NCBI RefSeq assembly: GCF_002197985.1
Contig: NZ_NBYK01000012.1
Coordinates: forward strand, 45,461-109,460
DNA length: 64,000 nucleotides
Source of the DNA: Halopseudomonas aestusnigri
Lineage (GTDB): Bacteria > Pseudomonadota > Gammaproteobacteria > Pseudomonadales > Pseudomonadaceae
Reading direction: 5' to 3'
Shown: piece after piece, positions 1-7,472 of the stretch
How positions within the stretch are numbered: position 1 is the stretch's first letter
Layout of the letters: each line of letters starts with the position of its first letter
Position numbers and translations under genes: made by a program
Notes under the pieces: generated by a model
Database searches by the model: none
What the model was told of the DNA's origin: nothing
The model's input: the letters and a program-made list of their open reading frames with translations, nothing else

Positions 1-24
1 CGGCCATCCGCCTTGCATCTGATT

Positions 25-1254
25 CTAGCCAAAAAACCAATAACACACCCCAATGGCGGTAAGCATGCCGGCGAGGTCGGCCAGCAGGGCGCAGCCGAGG
101 GCGTGGCGCACGCGGCTGATGCCGACCGCGCCAAAGTAGACCGCCAGCACATAGAACGTAGTCTCAGTGCTGCCCTGGAAGGTCGCGGCCAATTGGGCTG
201 CGAAGCTGTCGACTCCGAAGGTATTCATGGTCTCGATCATCATCGCGCGTGAACCGCTGCCCGAGAGTGGCTTGATGAACGCGGTGGGCAGTGCGTCGAT
301 AAAGCGAGTGTCCCAGCCAAGCCCCTCTACCAGCCAGCGGATACCATCGAGCAGTGCGTCGAGCACGCCGCTGGCACGCAATACGCCAACGGCGACCAGC
401 ATGGCGACCAGAAATGGCAGCAGCGAGATGGAGACCTCGAAACCCTGCTTGGCCCCCTCGATAAAGCTGTCGTACACGTTGACCTTGCGCAGCGCTGCAA
501 TCAGCAAAAAGGCGATGACGATGCCGAACAGGGTGAGATTGCCCACCAGGGTCGAGGTAGCGGCCAGTGCTTCAGCCGACAATCCGGCCAGAACCGCCAG
601 CAGCAACCCGAGTGCTGCTGCTCCGGCGGCCAGATAGGCCAGCACCACAGGGTCCCAGAGTTTCAGCCGCTGTATCAGGGCAACGCTGAGCAGGCCAACC
701 AGGCTGGAGGCGCTGGTTGCCAGCAGAATCGGCAGAAATACTTCGGTCGGATCGCTGGCGCCCTGCTGGGCGCGGTACATAAAGATGGTGACTGGCAGCA
801 GGGTGAGTGATGAGGTGTTCAGCACCATGAACAGGATCTGCGCGTTGCTCGCCGTATCCTTGCTGGGATTCAGGCTTTGCAGAGCGTGCATGGCCTTGAG
901 GCCGATGGGGGTGGCGGCGTTGTCCAGCCCCAGCACGTTGGCGGCAAAGTTCATGGTGATATGACCGAGGGCGGGATGCCCGCTGGGCACCTCGGGCATC
1001 AGTCGGCGGAACAGTGGATCAAGCAGGCGCGCCATGACGGCAATCAGGCCAGCGCGTTCGGCAATCTGCAAAAAGCCCAGCCACAGGGTCATGGTGCCGA
1101 CCAGCACCAGAACGATCTCGACGCTGAGGCGGGCCATATCGAACAGTGCGGCGACCAGCCGGCTGAATACCTCGGCGTCACCCAGCCCCAGCCATTGCCA
1201 GAGCGCGGCGGCGAAGGCACTGAGGAAAAAACCAAGCCAGATCCAGTTGAGCAT
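25..1254 (-). CDS. Fused SpmA/SpmB-like nucleoside-recognition (Gate) membrane protein
   Basis: This 409-residue inner-membrane protein is almost entirely hydrophobic, with about nine to ten predicted membrane segments. It reads as two halves: an SpmA-like half holding the MNFAANVLGLDNAATPIG motif near residues 100-117, and an SpmB-like half holding FIKPLSGSGSRAMMIE near residues 325-341. Spore-forming bacteria encode the two halves separately; the fused form occurs in non-sporulating proteobacteria, where its substrate is unknown. The gene starts with ATG and ends at a TAG almost at the window edge. It lies 7 bp after the amidase gene on the same strand and is probably co-transcribed with it. 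The Gate family is clear; the transported ligand is not known. Confidence 0.8.
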   Translation of the reverse strand: MLNWIWLGFFLSAFAAALWQWLGLGDAEVFSRLVAALFDMARLSVEIVLVLVGTMTLWLGFLQIAERAGLIAVMARLLDPLFRRLMPEVPSGHPALGHITMNFAANVLGLDNAATPIGLKAMHALQSLNPSKDTASNAQILFMVLNTSSLTLLPVTIFMYRAQQGASDPTEVFLPILLATSASSLVGLLSVALIQRLKLWDPVVLAYLAAGAAALGLLLAVLAGLSAEALAATSTLVGNLTLFGIVIAFLLIAALRKVNVYDSFIEGAKQGFEVSISLLPFLVAMLVAVGVLRASGVLDALLDGIRWLVEGLGWDTRFIDALPTAFIKPLSGSGSRAMMIETMNTFGVDSFAAQLAATFQGSTETTFYVLAVYFGAVGISRVRHALGCALLADLAGMLTAIGVCYWFFG

Positions 1255-1261
1255 GGGCCTG

Positions 1262-2146
1262 TCAGTCCCCGCTGGCGCTGCAGGGGGGCAGGCGCGGAGG
1301 CAGGCTGTTGGCGTTCGGGTCGAACCACTGTGGCGTCGACTGGTTCAGCAGGATGCTGGCCTGGCCCGGTACCAGCGCGGCCAGAATGGCAGCGGTTTCG
1401 CTGTCGGGTATGCCGTCGAAGCGGGCGGGGCGAAAACGCATCTGGAACGCCGCAACCACGTTGCGGGTTGCCTCATCCAGTTCGCCATGCAACGGAACCT
1501 CATAGCCCCAGTCGTGCAGGGCGGTCTGGAACCAGCTGATAGCCGGTATACGCCCGCCCAGCCAGTGCTGCATGACGCGTTGACGCTGAGGGTCTGGGCC
1601 GACCGCGAGGCCGGCGTCGATCAGTTGCTGCCAGGGGAAAAGCGGCCCCGGATCGACCTTGCGCTGGGGAGCGATATCACTGTGTCCGAGCACATTCTCC
1701 GGGGTAATGCCGTGGCGTTGCTGGATGTCGCGCAGCAGTCGAATCAGCGCCTCAATCTGACGCGGATCCCAGGGCGGCCACTGGCGACAGCTTGCCTGGT
1801 CGATATAGCCCGGGTGCACCAACTCAATGCCGATCGAGCTGCTGTTGAGCCAGGTTCTGCCGCGCCAGCTGCTTTCTCCTGCGTGCCACGCCCGACGGTT
1901 CTCGTCGACCAGCCGGTAGATAACCGGATCATGGTCGCTGATCAGATAGTGGCTGCTGACGTCCTGCTCGGTCAGGGTATGCAGCGAGCGCTCGAACCCA
2001 GACGAGGTGTAGTGCAGGACGATATATTGGCTGCGACTGTCCTGGCTGCGAGCCTGATAGCGGTCATCAATAATGAGTGCCGGGCTGCAGGCGTTGAGCA
2101 GCGCCGCGCAGAAGAACAGCAGGGTAAGGCGCAGGGCATGGCTCAT
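1262..2146 (-). CDS. amiD: Lipoprotein N-acetylmuramoyl-L-alanine amidase (AmiD/AmpDh2 type)
   Basis: A zinc amidase that cleaves the bond between N-acetylmuramic acid and the stem peptide in peptidoglycan or anhydro-muropeptides. A lipoprotein signal ends in LLNAC with Cys20 as lipidation site, so it acts in the periplasm, probably anchored to the outer membrane. The Amidase_2 fold supplies the expected zinc ligands His45 (LHYT), His155 (GHSD) and Asp165 (VDPG). Residues of about 195-265 look like a C-terminal peptidoglycan-binding domain. Length (294 aa) fits the family. The start codon overlaps the stop of the upstream diguanylate cyclase gene by 4 bp, so translation is probably coupled. 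In P. aeruginosa the comparable gene is ampDh2. Confidence 0.88.
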   Translation of the reverse strand: MSHALRLTLLFFCAALLNACSPALIIDDRYQARSQDSRSQYIVLHYTSSGFERSLHTLTEQDVSSHYLISDHDPVIYRLVDENRRAWHAGESSWRGRTWLNSSSIGIELVHPGYIDQASCRQWPPWDPRQIEALIRLLRDIQQRHGITPENVLGHSDIAPQRKVDPGPLFPWQQLIDAGLAVGPDPQRQRVMQHWLGGRIPAISWFQTALHDWGYEVPLHGELDEATRNVVAAFQMRFRPARFDGIPDSETAAILAALVPGQASILLNQSTPQWFDPNANSLPPRLPPCSASGD

Positions 2147-3828
2147 GGTGAATCGGCGGCGACTATCCGGTTGCGGCCGGCTTCCTTGGCCTGGTACATG
2201 GCTCGGTCTGCGCGCTCGAAGGTGCTGTCCAGAGTGTCGCCTTCGCGGAACTCGGTGAAACCGATGGAGATGGTCACCGGCACCGGTTCGTTCTTGAAGT
2301 GGAACGGGGCGTGTTCAATCCCGTTGCGCAGCTCTTCCAGTGCGGTGGCTCCCTGCTCGGGCGTGACGCCCGGCATCAGGATGACAAACTCCTCACCACC
2401 AAAGCGGCCGATGAAGTCGGTCTTGCGCAGTCGCCGCGAGAGTTGCTGGGCAATCAGTCGCAATACCTTGTCGCCGGCCAGATGACCGAAACGGTCGTTG
2501 ATCGACTTGAAGTGATCCACGTCCAGCACCACCAGCAGCAAGCGGCCGCCATAGCGTTGCCAGCGCTCGTGTTCCTCTTCCATGCGGCGCTGCAGCCCGG
2601 CGCGATTGGCCAGCCCGGTCAGGCTGTCGATCATGGCCTGGCGGCGCTGCTCCTCCAGGTGGCGGCGGAAGGTCTGCGCTTCTACCTCCATCACCTGAAT
2701 GCGCTCGACCATGGTGGTGAGCTGTTGCGAAACCTTGTTGTCACGTTCCTCGCGCAGTTCACGGGCGCGGTCGATGTTTTTCAGCAGGGAGTTGAGTCGC
2801 AACTCCACATTGGCCTTGAGTGAGCTCAAATCGTCTGCGTCGCGCACGTTCTCATTGAGGTCGGCGACCTGGTTGCGAATATCGCCGGCCAGCTCCCGTT
2901 CCGCCTCAAGTGAGCCGTTGTAGTTGGTGTGCGCTTCTTCAAGATTGCCCTGGAACTGGCTAAGGCGCTGGTTCAACTGCTGCAGATAGCCTTCGAACTC
3001 TGCCTGGCGACTCTGCTGGGCACCCAGTATCAAGCCGGTCAGGCTGTCGAGCAGCGCAGCCAGTTCATACCAGTTGAGCCCGCGGCTGACCTGCTCACGC
3101 AGGCGGTCGCGAATGGTCTGCTGGGCTTCCATCACCTGCAGCTCGTTAAGCAGGCTCAGCAGGATAGACTCGATATGGGCGGCGACCTGGGAGAAGCTCT
3201 GCTGTTCTCCGCTGATCACACCTGTGATGGCCGGTTGCGCTGGTTCGACAGGCCCGGCCTGATCATCTTCGTGATGCGCGAGTTGTTCGCTCGCCTCGGG
3301 CATAGGGTCCGCCTGGCTGGGTTCATTGTCAGCGCGGCGTTCACCGCGACCGAACAGACGCCCCCACAGGCCGGCGGTTTCTGCTTCCGGCTCGGACTGG
3401 AGGATCTCGCCCTGCAACTGCTGAAGGTCTCCAAGAATGCTGTCGAGCTGGCGTGGCAGCTCACCCAGATCAGTCAGGCGGCGACCGAGCGTGCGCAGTG
3501 CCTTGGCTGCGTCCTTCGGCGGTTCGCTGTCCTGCAGTTGTTCGATGATGATCTGCAGGCTTTTGGCGATATTGCTGGCGCGCTCCTGACGTTTCTGGTC
3601 AGCGGTGAGTACCGCATGTTCCAGCTTGGGCAGCAGATCGGCCAGCATGCTGGGTGGTGCATCCGCCCGCAGGGCTCGACGCAACTCGTTCAGGCGCTTG
3701 TCCAGCAGGGGGTCGATGCCTGATGCGGCAATACTGACGCGAACCAACCCTCGCTTGAGCAGTTCCGTCTGCTCGCCGGGCTCAACAGTCAGGGAAGAGC
3801 CTTCGGCGATAGGGTGGATATCCGGCAT
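2143..3828 (-). CDS. Diguanylate cyclase with long N-terminal coiled-coil region
   Basis: This 561-residue protein makes cyclic-di-GMP from two GTP. The catalytic GGDEF domain fills the C-terminus, roughly residues 395-555, with the active-site motif GGEEF at 477-481 and an RxxD inhibitory site (RKTD, 468-471) exactly five residues upstream, so product inhibition is likely. No membrane segment or signal peptide is visible; residues about 40-395 are strongly charged, heptad-like and glutamine-rich, suggesting a dimerising coiled coil split by an acidic linker near 145-205. Position beside an AmpDh2-like gene resembles P. aeruginosa dgcH, but orthology is inferred from order only. It overlaps the amidase gene by 4 bp. 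Confidence 0.9.
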   Translation of the reverse strand: MPDIHPIAEGSSLTVEPGEQTELLKRGLVRVSIAASGIDPLLDKRLNELRRALRADAPPSMLADLLPKLEHAVLTADQKRQERASNIAKSLQIIIEQLQDSEPPKDAAKALRTLGRRLTDLGELPRQLDSILGDLQQLQGEILQSEPEAETAGLWGRLFGRGERRADNEPSQADPMPEASEQLAHHEDDQAGPVEPAQPAITGVISGEQQSFSQVAAHIESILLSLLNELQVMEAQQTIRDRLREQVSRGLNWYELAALLDSLTGLILGAQQSRQAEFEGYLQQLNQRLSQFQGNLEEAHTNYNGSLEAERELAGDIRNQVADLNENVRDADDLSSLKANVELRLNSLLKNIDRARELREERDNKVSQQLTTMVERIQVMEVEAQTFRRHLEEQRRQAMIDSLTGLANRAGLQRRMEEEHERWQRYGGRLLLVVLDVDHFKSINDRFGHLAGDKVLRLIAQQLSRRLRKTDFIGRFGGEEFVILMPGVTPEQGATALEELRNGIEHAPFHFKNEPVPVTISIGFTEFREGDTLDSTFERADRAMYQAKEAGRNRIVAADSP

Positions 3829-3881
3829 GGGTGCTCCAAGGATTGGTGTCTCAGAGATTATAGGTGATGCAAATGTTCTGA

Positions 3882-4739
3882 CTAGCCTTTACATAGGGGG
3901 GAAGGCAATTTGATATGCATGGCGACCGGCAGGTGGTCGGAAATGGCATGTGGCAGCACATCAACCTGCTCAACGCTGAGGCTGGGGCTGACGAGAATGT
4001 GGTCAAGTACACGCGCCGGCTTCCAGCTGGGATAGGTGCCGGGCAGGTCGGGCGCCTGGAGGTCAGCCCCTTTCAGTGGCGAGTGCTGCAGCAGATCTTC
4101 GGCGTGGGTGTTCATGTCGCCCATCAGGACGACGTGGCGGTGGTCGGCGATGCGTTCGCGCACGTAGGCGAGCTGGTTGGCGCGGCCCTTGGTGCTCAGT
4201 GCCAGATGCATCATGACCACCAGCAATGACTCCTCACCCTGGCCGAACTGGGTCAGGATGGCGCCGCGGCCCGGCAGAATGCCCGGCAGCTTGTGGTCTT
4301 CCAGCAGGTCCGGCGCATAGCGGCTCAGGAGCCCGTTGGAGTGCTGGGCGAAGCGGCCAAGATTGCGGTTCAATTGCTGGTACCAGTAAGGGAAACCGCT
4401 TTCCCTGGCCAGATGCTCAACCTGATTGACGAAGCCTGAGCGCAGGCTTCCGCCGTCGACCTCCTGCAGAGCAACAAGGTCAAACTCGTTGAGCAGCTGT
4501 GCGACCTTGCCCAACTGGTGCTGACGGCTGGCGCTGGGCAGCAGATGCTGCCAGCTGCGGGTCAGATAGTGATGATACTTCTGGGTGTTGATGCCGACCT
4601 GAATGTTGAAGCTCAACAGGCGGAGTATTTCCGGGAGTGGGCGCTGCTCTGTCTGGCACTGGCTGTTGATCCGCAGCTCACCCGGCGCCATATGGCCCCG
4701 GGTGGTGCGGGTCGAGCTGATGTTGCCGACTGACAGCAT
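3882..4739 (-). CDS. Endonuclease/exonuclease/phosphatase family protein
   Basis: This 285-residue protein has the DNase I/exonuclease III fold. Visible family motifs in order are LSFNIQVG (metal and fold start, about residue 42), ALQEVDGG (metal-binding glutamate, about 91), MMHLAL, LMGDMNTH (catalytic Asp/Asn, about 206), and SDHLPV near the end (catalytic Asp-His). No signal peptide is evident, so a cytosolic location is likely. The substrate cannot be read from sequence; members act on DNA, phosphoinositides or other phosphodiesters. It follows dsbA by 3 bp on the same strand and probably shares its transcript. The ATG at 4739 has a weak ribosome-binding site, and Met17 is an alternative start. 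Confidence 0.8.
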   Translation of the reverse strand: MLSVGNISSTRTTRGHMAPGELRINSQCQTEQRPLPEILRLLSFNIQVGINTQKYHHYLTRSWQHLLPSASRQHQLGKVAQLLNEFDLVALQEVDGGSLRSGFVNQVEHLARESGFPYWYQQLNRNLGRFAQHSNGLLSRYAPDLLEDHKLPGILPGRGAILTQFGQGEESLLVVMMHLALSTKGRANQLAYVRERIADHRHVVLMGDMNTHAEDLLQHSPLKGADLQAPDLPGTYPSWKPARVLDHILVSPSLSVEQVDVLPHAISDHLPVAMHIKLPSPLCKG

Positions 4740-4742
4740 GAT

Positions 4743-5381
4743 TTAGCCCTGCTTGGCCTGGCGCTCCTGCTCGACCAGGTACTCGGCAATTTTCAGCATG
4801 TTTTCGAAGGTACCGGCCATCTTGCCTTCGATGCGGTACTTGCCATTGACGATCAGGCAGGGAACGCCGGTAGCACGGTAGTCGCGGGCCAGACGACCAG
4901 CCTGTTCAATGCGACTCTTAACGCCGAACGAAGACCATGCGCGCTCGAACTGCTCGCCTGTAATGCCGTAGGGAGCGAGGAACTCGATCATCTCGTCGGT
5001 AGTTTGCAGCTGTTTCTTCTCGCGGTGGAGCGCGTTGAACACTGCATCGTGGGTTTCTTCCAGCTTGCCCAGACTTTCTAGGGTGTAGAACAGCTGTCCG
5101 TGGGTGTTCCACTGGCCGCCGAACATGGCAGGTACCGGGCGGAAGTTGACGTCTTCCGGCAGGGTCTTGGACCACTCCTCAATGGTTGGCTGGAAAGCGT
5201 AGCAGTGGGGGCAGCCGTACCAGAACAGCTCGGCAATTTCGATCTTTTCAGGATCCTGGGTCGGTGCCGGAGTAGGCAGGACCACGTAATGCACGCCTTC
5301 CTGATAGGTGGTTTCCTGGGCCTGGACCAGGGCAAGGCTGCCGAGCAGCCAGATCAGGGCAACGCTGAAAAACGCACGCAT
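4743..5381 (-). CDS. dsbA: Periplasmic thiol:disulfide oxidoreductase DsbA
   Basis: DsbA introduces disulfide bonds into exported proteins and is re-oxidised by DsbB. The protein carries a cleavable signal peptide (hydrophobic core about residues 3-20, ending AQA/Q) and the active site C57-P-H-C60 within FWYGCPHCYAF; the cis-proline loop appears as GVPCLIV. I place the start at 5381 rather than the upstream in-frame ATG at 5393, because GGAG lies seven bases before the downstream ATG and the resulting N-terminus is a normal signal peptide. The product is 212 residues, usual for the family. The nuclease-fold gene follows almost directly, and cytochrome c4 lies upstream behind its own terminator. 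Confidence 0.94.
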   Translation of the reverse strand: MRAFFSVALIWLLGSLALVQAQETTYQEGVHYVVLPTPAPTQDPEKIEIAELFWYGCPHCYAFQPTIEEWSKTLPEDVNFRPVPAMFGGQWNTHGQLFYTLESLGKLEETHDAVFNALHREKKQLQTTDEMIEFLAPYGITGEQFERAWSSFGVKSRIEQAGRLARDYRATGVPCLIVNGKYRIEGKMAGTFENMLKIAEYLVEQERQAKQG

Positions 5382-5494
5382 GTAGTTCTCCATAACGGGG
5401 TAGTGACAGGTTTCAGACCCGACAGTAGAGTAAAGATTCCGCGATTACCAGACGTAACTGTGGCGCGGTATTACCGTAGTGAAACGCGCATGCA

Positions 5495-5523
5495 AAAAGG
5501 GGTAGCCGATGGCTACCCCTTTT
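5495..5523 (-). terminator. Rho-independent terminator after cytochrome c4 gene
   Basis: On the minus strand a GGGGTAGCC / GGCTACCCC stem with a three-base loop is followed by TTTTT. It lies 20 bp past the cytochrome c4 stop codon and separates that gene from dsbA. Confidence 0.85.
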
Positions 5524-5543
5524 CATTGCAACAGTGCGCGCGC

Positions 5544-6152
5544 TTAACGCAGGCCCTGGATATAGCTGGCAACAGCCTCGATATCCTTGTTGCTGAGGCG
5601 GCTGGCAACGGTGCGCATGATCATGCTGTCGCCGTCGTTGGTACGGTTGCCTTCGCGGAAGTCGGTCAGCTGTTTGGCAGTGTACGCCGCGTGCTGGCCA
5701 GCCAGGTGCGGGTAGGCTGCCGGAGCGTTACCCTGACCGGTCGGGGAGTGGCAGCCGGTGCACGCAGGCAGGCCGGTTTCCAGGTTGCCGCCACGGAAGA
5801 TTTCTTCGCCGCGGGCTGCCAGCGCCGGATCAGCAACCCCGAGGGTGCCGGTCTGGGAGGCGTAATAGGCCGCCAGATCAGCCATGTCCTGTTCGCTCAT
5901 GCCGTCAAGAATGCCGGTCATCTCGATGACGTTGCGACGGCCTTCCTTGATGTCGGTGATCTGCTTGAGCAGGTAGCGCTCGCCCTGACCGGCCAGTTTC
6001 GGGAAGTTCGGTGCAGCGCTGTTGCCGTCTGCTCCGTGGCAGGCGCCGCAAACGGCAGCCTTGGCCTGGCCAGCTTCAGCATTGCCCTCAACAGCGTGCG
6101 CACCAGTGGCGACGCCCAGGGTCAACGCCAGACTAACGAGTAATTTATTCAT
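5544..6152 (-). CDS. Dihaem cytochrome c4
   Basis: A 202-residue periplasmic electron carrier. The signal peptide ends in GAHA about residue 20. Two class I cytochrome c domains follow, each with a CXXCH haem-binding motif: C35-G-A-C38-H39 and a second CTGCH near residue 132. Methionine axial ligands are plausible in each half (MTGILDGMS; SMIMRTVAS). Cytochrome c4 passes electrons from the bc1 complex or nitrogen-oxide metabolism to terminal oxidases, including cbb3 and aa3 types, which fits the oxidase cluster further right. The gene is monocistronic as far as can be seen, ending at a strong terminator. In P. aeruginosa it occupies the same place between dsbA and engB. Confidence 0.92.
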   Translation of the reverse strand: MNKLLVSLALTLGVATGAHAVEGNAEAGQAKAAVCGACHGADGNSAAPNFPKLAGQGERYLLKQITDIKEGRRNVIEMTGILDGMSEQDMADLAAYYASQTGTLGVADPALAARGEEIFRGGNLETGLPACTGCHSPTGQGNAPAAYPHLAGQHAAYTAKQLTDFREGNRTNDGDSMIMRTVASRLSNKDIEAVASYIQGLR

Positions 6153-6475
6153 CGGCTAATCCAATAACGGCTAAAAGAAAACGGTTGGCAGTGCCTGCAG
6201 TCCGGCCTTAATGACCGCGTTATCAAGGGCAGGCAGCCGTGATTGTTTGCCCCATGCTAGCGGCGCGCTGCGCAGGGTGCAATGGCTGAAATGCCGCACC
6301 CCGGGTCGCACCTGCGGCGCTTCTGGGTTCTCGGGCTGACCGACCATCAACTTGCGCCTGGGCGCGGGTCAATTGGTAAGTGCTTCCCATAACCGCGGCA
6401 TTATATACTAAGCCTGCCGCAAACGTGAATGTCATCAGTGCCCGGCTTTGGTATGTCGGCCCAAACGGAAATCCC
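6153..6475. other. Divergent intergenic region between cytochrome c4 and engB
   Basis: This 323-bp stretch separates two divergently transcribed genes and must hold both promoters. A TATACT hexamer at 6404-6409 inside an AT-rich patch could be the -10 of engB, but the -35 at the right distance is poor. No convincing gene or RNA element was seen. Confidence 0.5.
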
Positions 6476-7126
6476 ATGTCCTCGAGTACTCCACTTGTTT
6501 CTCTCTGCCAGCAGGCCACCTTTATCAAAAGCGCCAGTCTGGTTACCCAGTGCCCGCCTGACATCGGTCTGGAAGTGGCCTTTGCCGGACGCTCCAACGC
6601 CGGCAAGTCCAGCGCGCTCAATACGCTGACCCACGCCCGACTGGCGCGCACCTCCAAAACCCCCGGACGCACGCAGCTGATCAACTTCTTTCGGCTGGAT
6701 GACGAGCGACGGCTGGTGGATCTGCCCGGTTACGGCTACGCCAAGGTGCCGCTGGAATTGAAGGCGCATTGGCAGCAGCATCTGGACGCCTATCTCACCG
6801 GCCGTCACAGTCTGGCGGGCCTGGTGCTGGTCATGGATCTGCGTCATCCGCTGTCGGATTTCGATTGCATGATGCTGGAATGGGCTCGCAAGAGTGGTAT
6901 CCCGGCCCATGTACTGTTGAGCAAGGCGGACAAGCTCGCCTATGGTGCGGCCAAGAACGAGCTGCTCAAGGTGCAGGCGAGAATGCGCAAGGAGCTGCGT
7001 TCCGATGCCACAGTGCAGCTGTTTTCATCACCCAAGCGCCAAGGGGTTGAGCAGGCGCATGAGGTGCTGGCTGGCTGGCTGTTCCCGCCGGAGGCAGAGG
7101 CTGGGCTGGAAGAGCCGGAGTCCTGA
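6476..7126 (+). CDS. engB: Ribosome biogenesis GTP-binding protein EngB/YsxC/YihA
   Basis: A 216-residue TRAFAC-class GTPase needed for maturation of the large ribosomal subunit. Motifs seen are G1 GRSNAGKSS (residues 38-46), G2-region threonine in KTPGRTQ, G3 DLPGYGYAK (82-90) and a G4 written SKAD (149-152) in place of the usual TKAD, a conservative change. I start at ATG 6476, because the longer reading frame from 6380 adds about 32 residues not found in the family and the remaining length matches other Pseudomonas EngB proteins. It converges on polA with a small-RNA locus between, the arrangement known from enterobacteria (yihA-spf-polA). Confidence 0.93.
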   Translation: MSSSTPLVSLCQQATFIKSASLVTQCPPDIGLEVAFAGRSNAGKSSALNTLTHARLARTSKTPGRTQLINFFRLDDERRLVDLPGYGYAKVPLELKAHWQQHLDAYLTGRHSLAGLVLVMDLRHPLSDFDCMMLEWARKSGIPAHVLLSKADKLAYGAAKNELLKVQARMRKELRSDATVQLFSSPKRQGVEQAHEVLAGWLFPPEAEAGLEEPES

Positions 7127-7160
7127 GTCTCCGGAGTTGGCAAAAAAAACGTAAAAAAAA

Positions 7161-7192
7161 CCCCGAGCTTCTATGGGGAGGGAGGCTCGGGG
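7161..7192 (-). terminator. Terminator of the candidate sRNA
   Basis: CCCCGAGC/GCTCGGGG hairpin followed on the minus strand by TTTTTTTTAC (7160-7151). On the plus strand it lacks a T run, so it serves the minus-strand RNA. Confidence 0.85.
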
Positions 7193-7199
7193 TTCAACT

Positions 7200-7236
7200 A
7201 ACCGGGCTGTGCTAGGAAAGGGAGTGCCCGGTTTTT
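7200..7236 (+). terminator. Possible plus-strand terminator for engB
   Basis: AACCGGGC (7200-7207) pairs with GCCCGGTT (7226-7233), giving a hairpin followed by T residues on the plus strand. The same inverted repeat forms stem 2 of the minus-strand sRNA, so one sequence may serve both transcripts. Confidence 0.5.
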
Positions 7237-7293
7237 CTGCCAACACTAAATCACATCTAAGGAGCATGAATGGCTCTCAAGCCGTTCATAAGC

Positions 7294-7321
7294 TCTGACC
7301 GGGCAGGTTCGGGATAAGTTC
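7294..7321 (-). promoter_or_regulatory. Sigma-22/AlgU-like promoter of the sRNA
   Basis: On the minus strand GAACTT (7321-7316) is followed after 17 bases by TCAGA (7298-7294), close to the envelope-stress sigma factor consensus GAACTT-N16-TCTGA. The predicted start near 7288 gives an RNA of the expected length. P. aeruginosa ErsA is known to depend on this sigma factor. Confidence 0.65.
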
Positions 7322-7349
7322 AAAAAAAGTTTTAGATGGGTTGGTTATG

Positions 7350-7379
7350 AAAACGGCAGCGCTTAGGCGCTGCCGTTTT
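7350..7379 (-). terminator. Bidirectional terminator downstream of polA
   Basis: Perfect inverted repeat AAAACGGCAGCGC / GCGCTGCCGTTTT around a TTAG loop. It is flanked by A and T runs, so it can work in both directions; it ends polA on the minus strand and insulates the sRNA promoter. Confidence 0.85.
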
Positions 7380-7380
7380 C

Positions 7381-7452
7381 AGCCGCAAGCCGCAAGCCGC
7401 AAGCCACTCGGTGGTGGGTGATAGGGTTTGGCTTGAAGCTTGAAGCTGGCGG
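7381..7452. repeat. Paired short tandem heptamers
   Basis: AGCCGCA occurs three times in tandem (7381-7401) and, 30 bp further on, GCTTGAA occurs twice (7431-7444) followed by GCTGGCGG. Similar heptamer runs are scattered between genes in Pseudomonas genomes. They sit between the polA terminator and the polA stop codon. Function unknown. Confidence 0.6.
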
Positions 7453-7472
7453 TTCGGCCCAAAGGGCGGCCT

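Larger units (their letters stand above)
7153..7289 (-). ncRNA. ersA: Candidate ErsA/Spot 42-like small RNA
   Basis: Between convergent engB and polA the minus strand can encode an RNA of about 130-137 nt with three successive stem-loops. Stem 1 pairs ATGAA/TTCAT plus GGCT/AGCC (7289-7266). Stem 2 pairs AACCGGGC/GCCCGGTT (about 7233-7200). Stem 3 pairs AACCCCGAGC/GCTCGGGGTT with a C-rich loop containing CTCCCTCCCC (7194-7159), running into an eight-T tail, a typical Hfq-bound terminator. A sigma-22-like promoter lies just upstream. Location and direction equal Spot 42 (spf) in E. coli and ErsA in P. aeruginosa, where ErsA is about 132 nt. I infer homology from position, promoter and fold; sequence identity was not computed. 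Confidence 0.75.
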
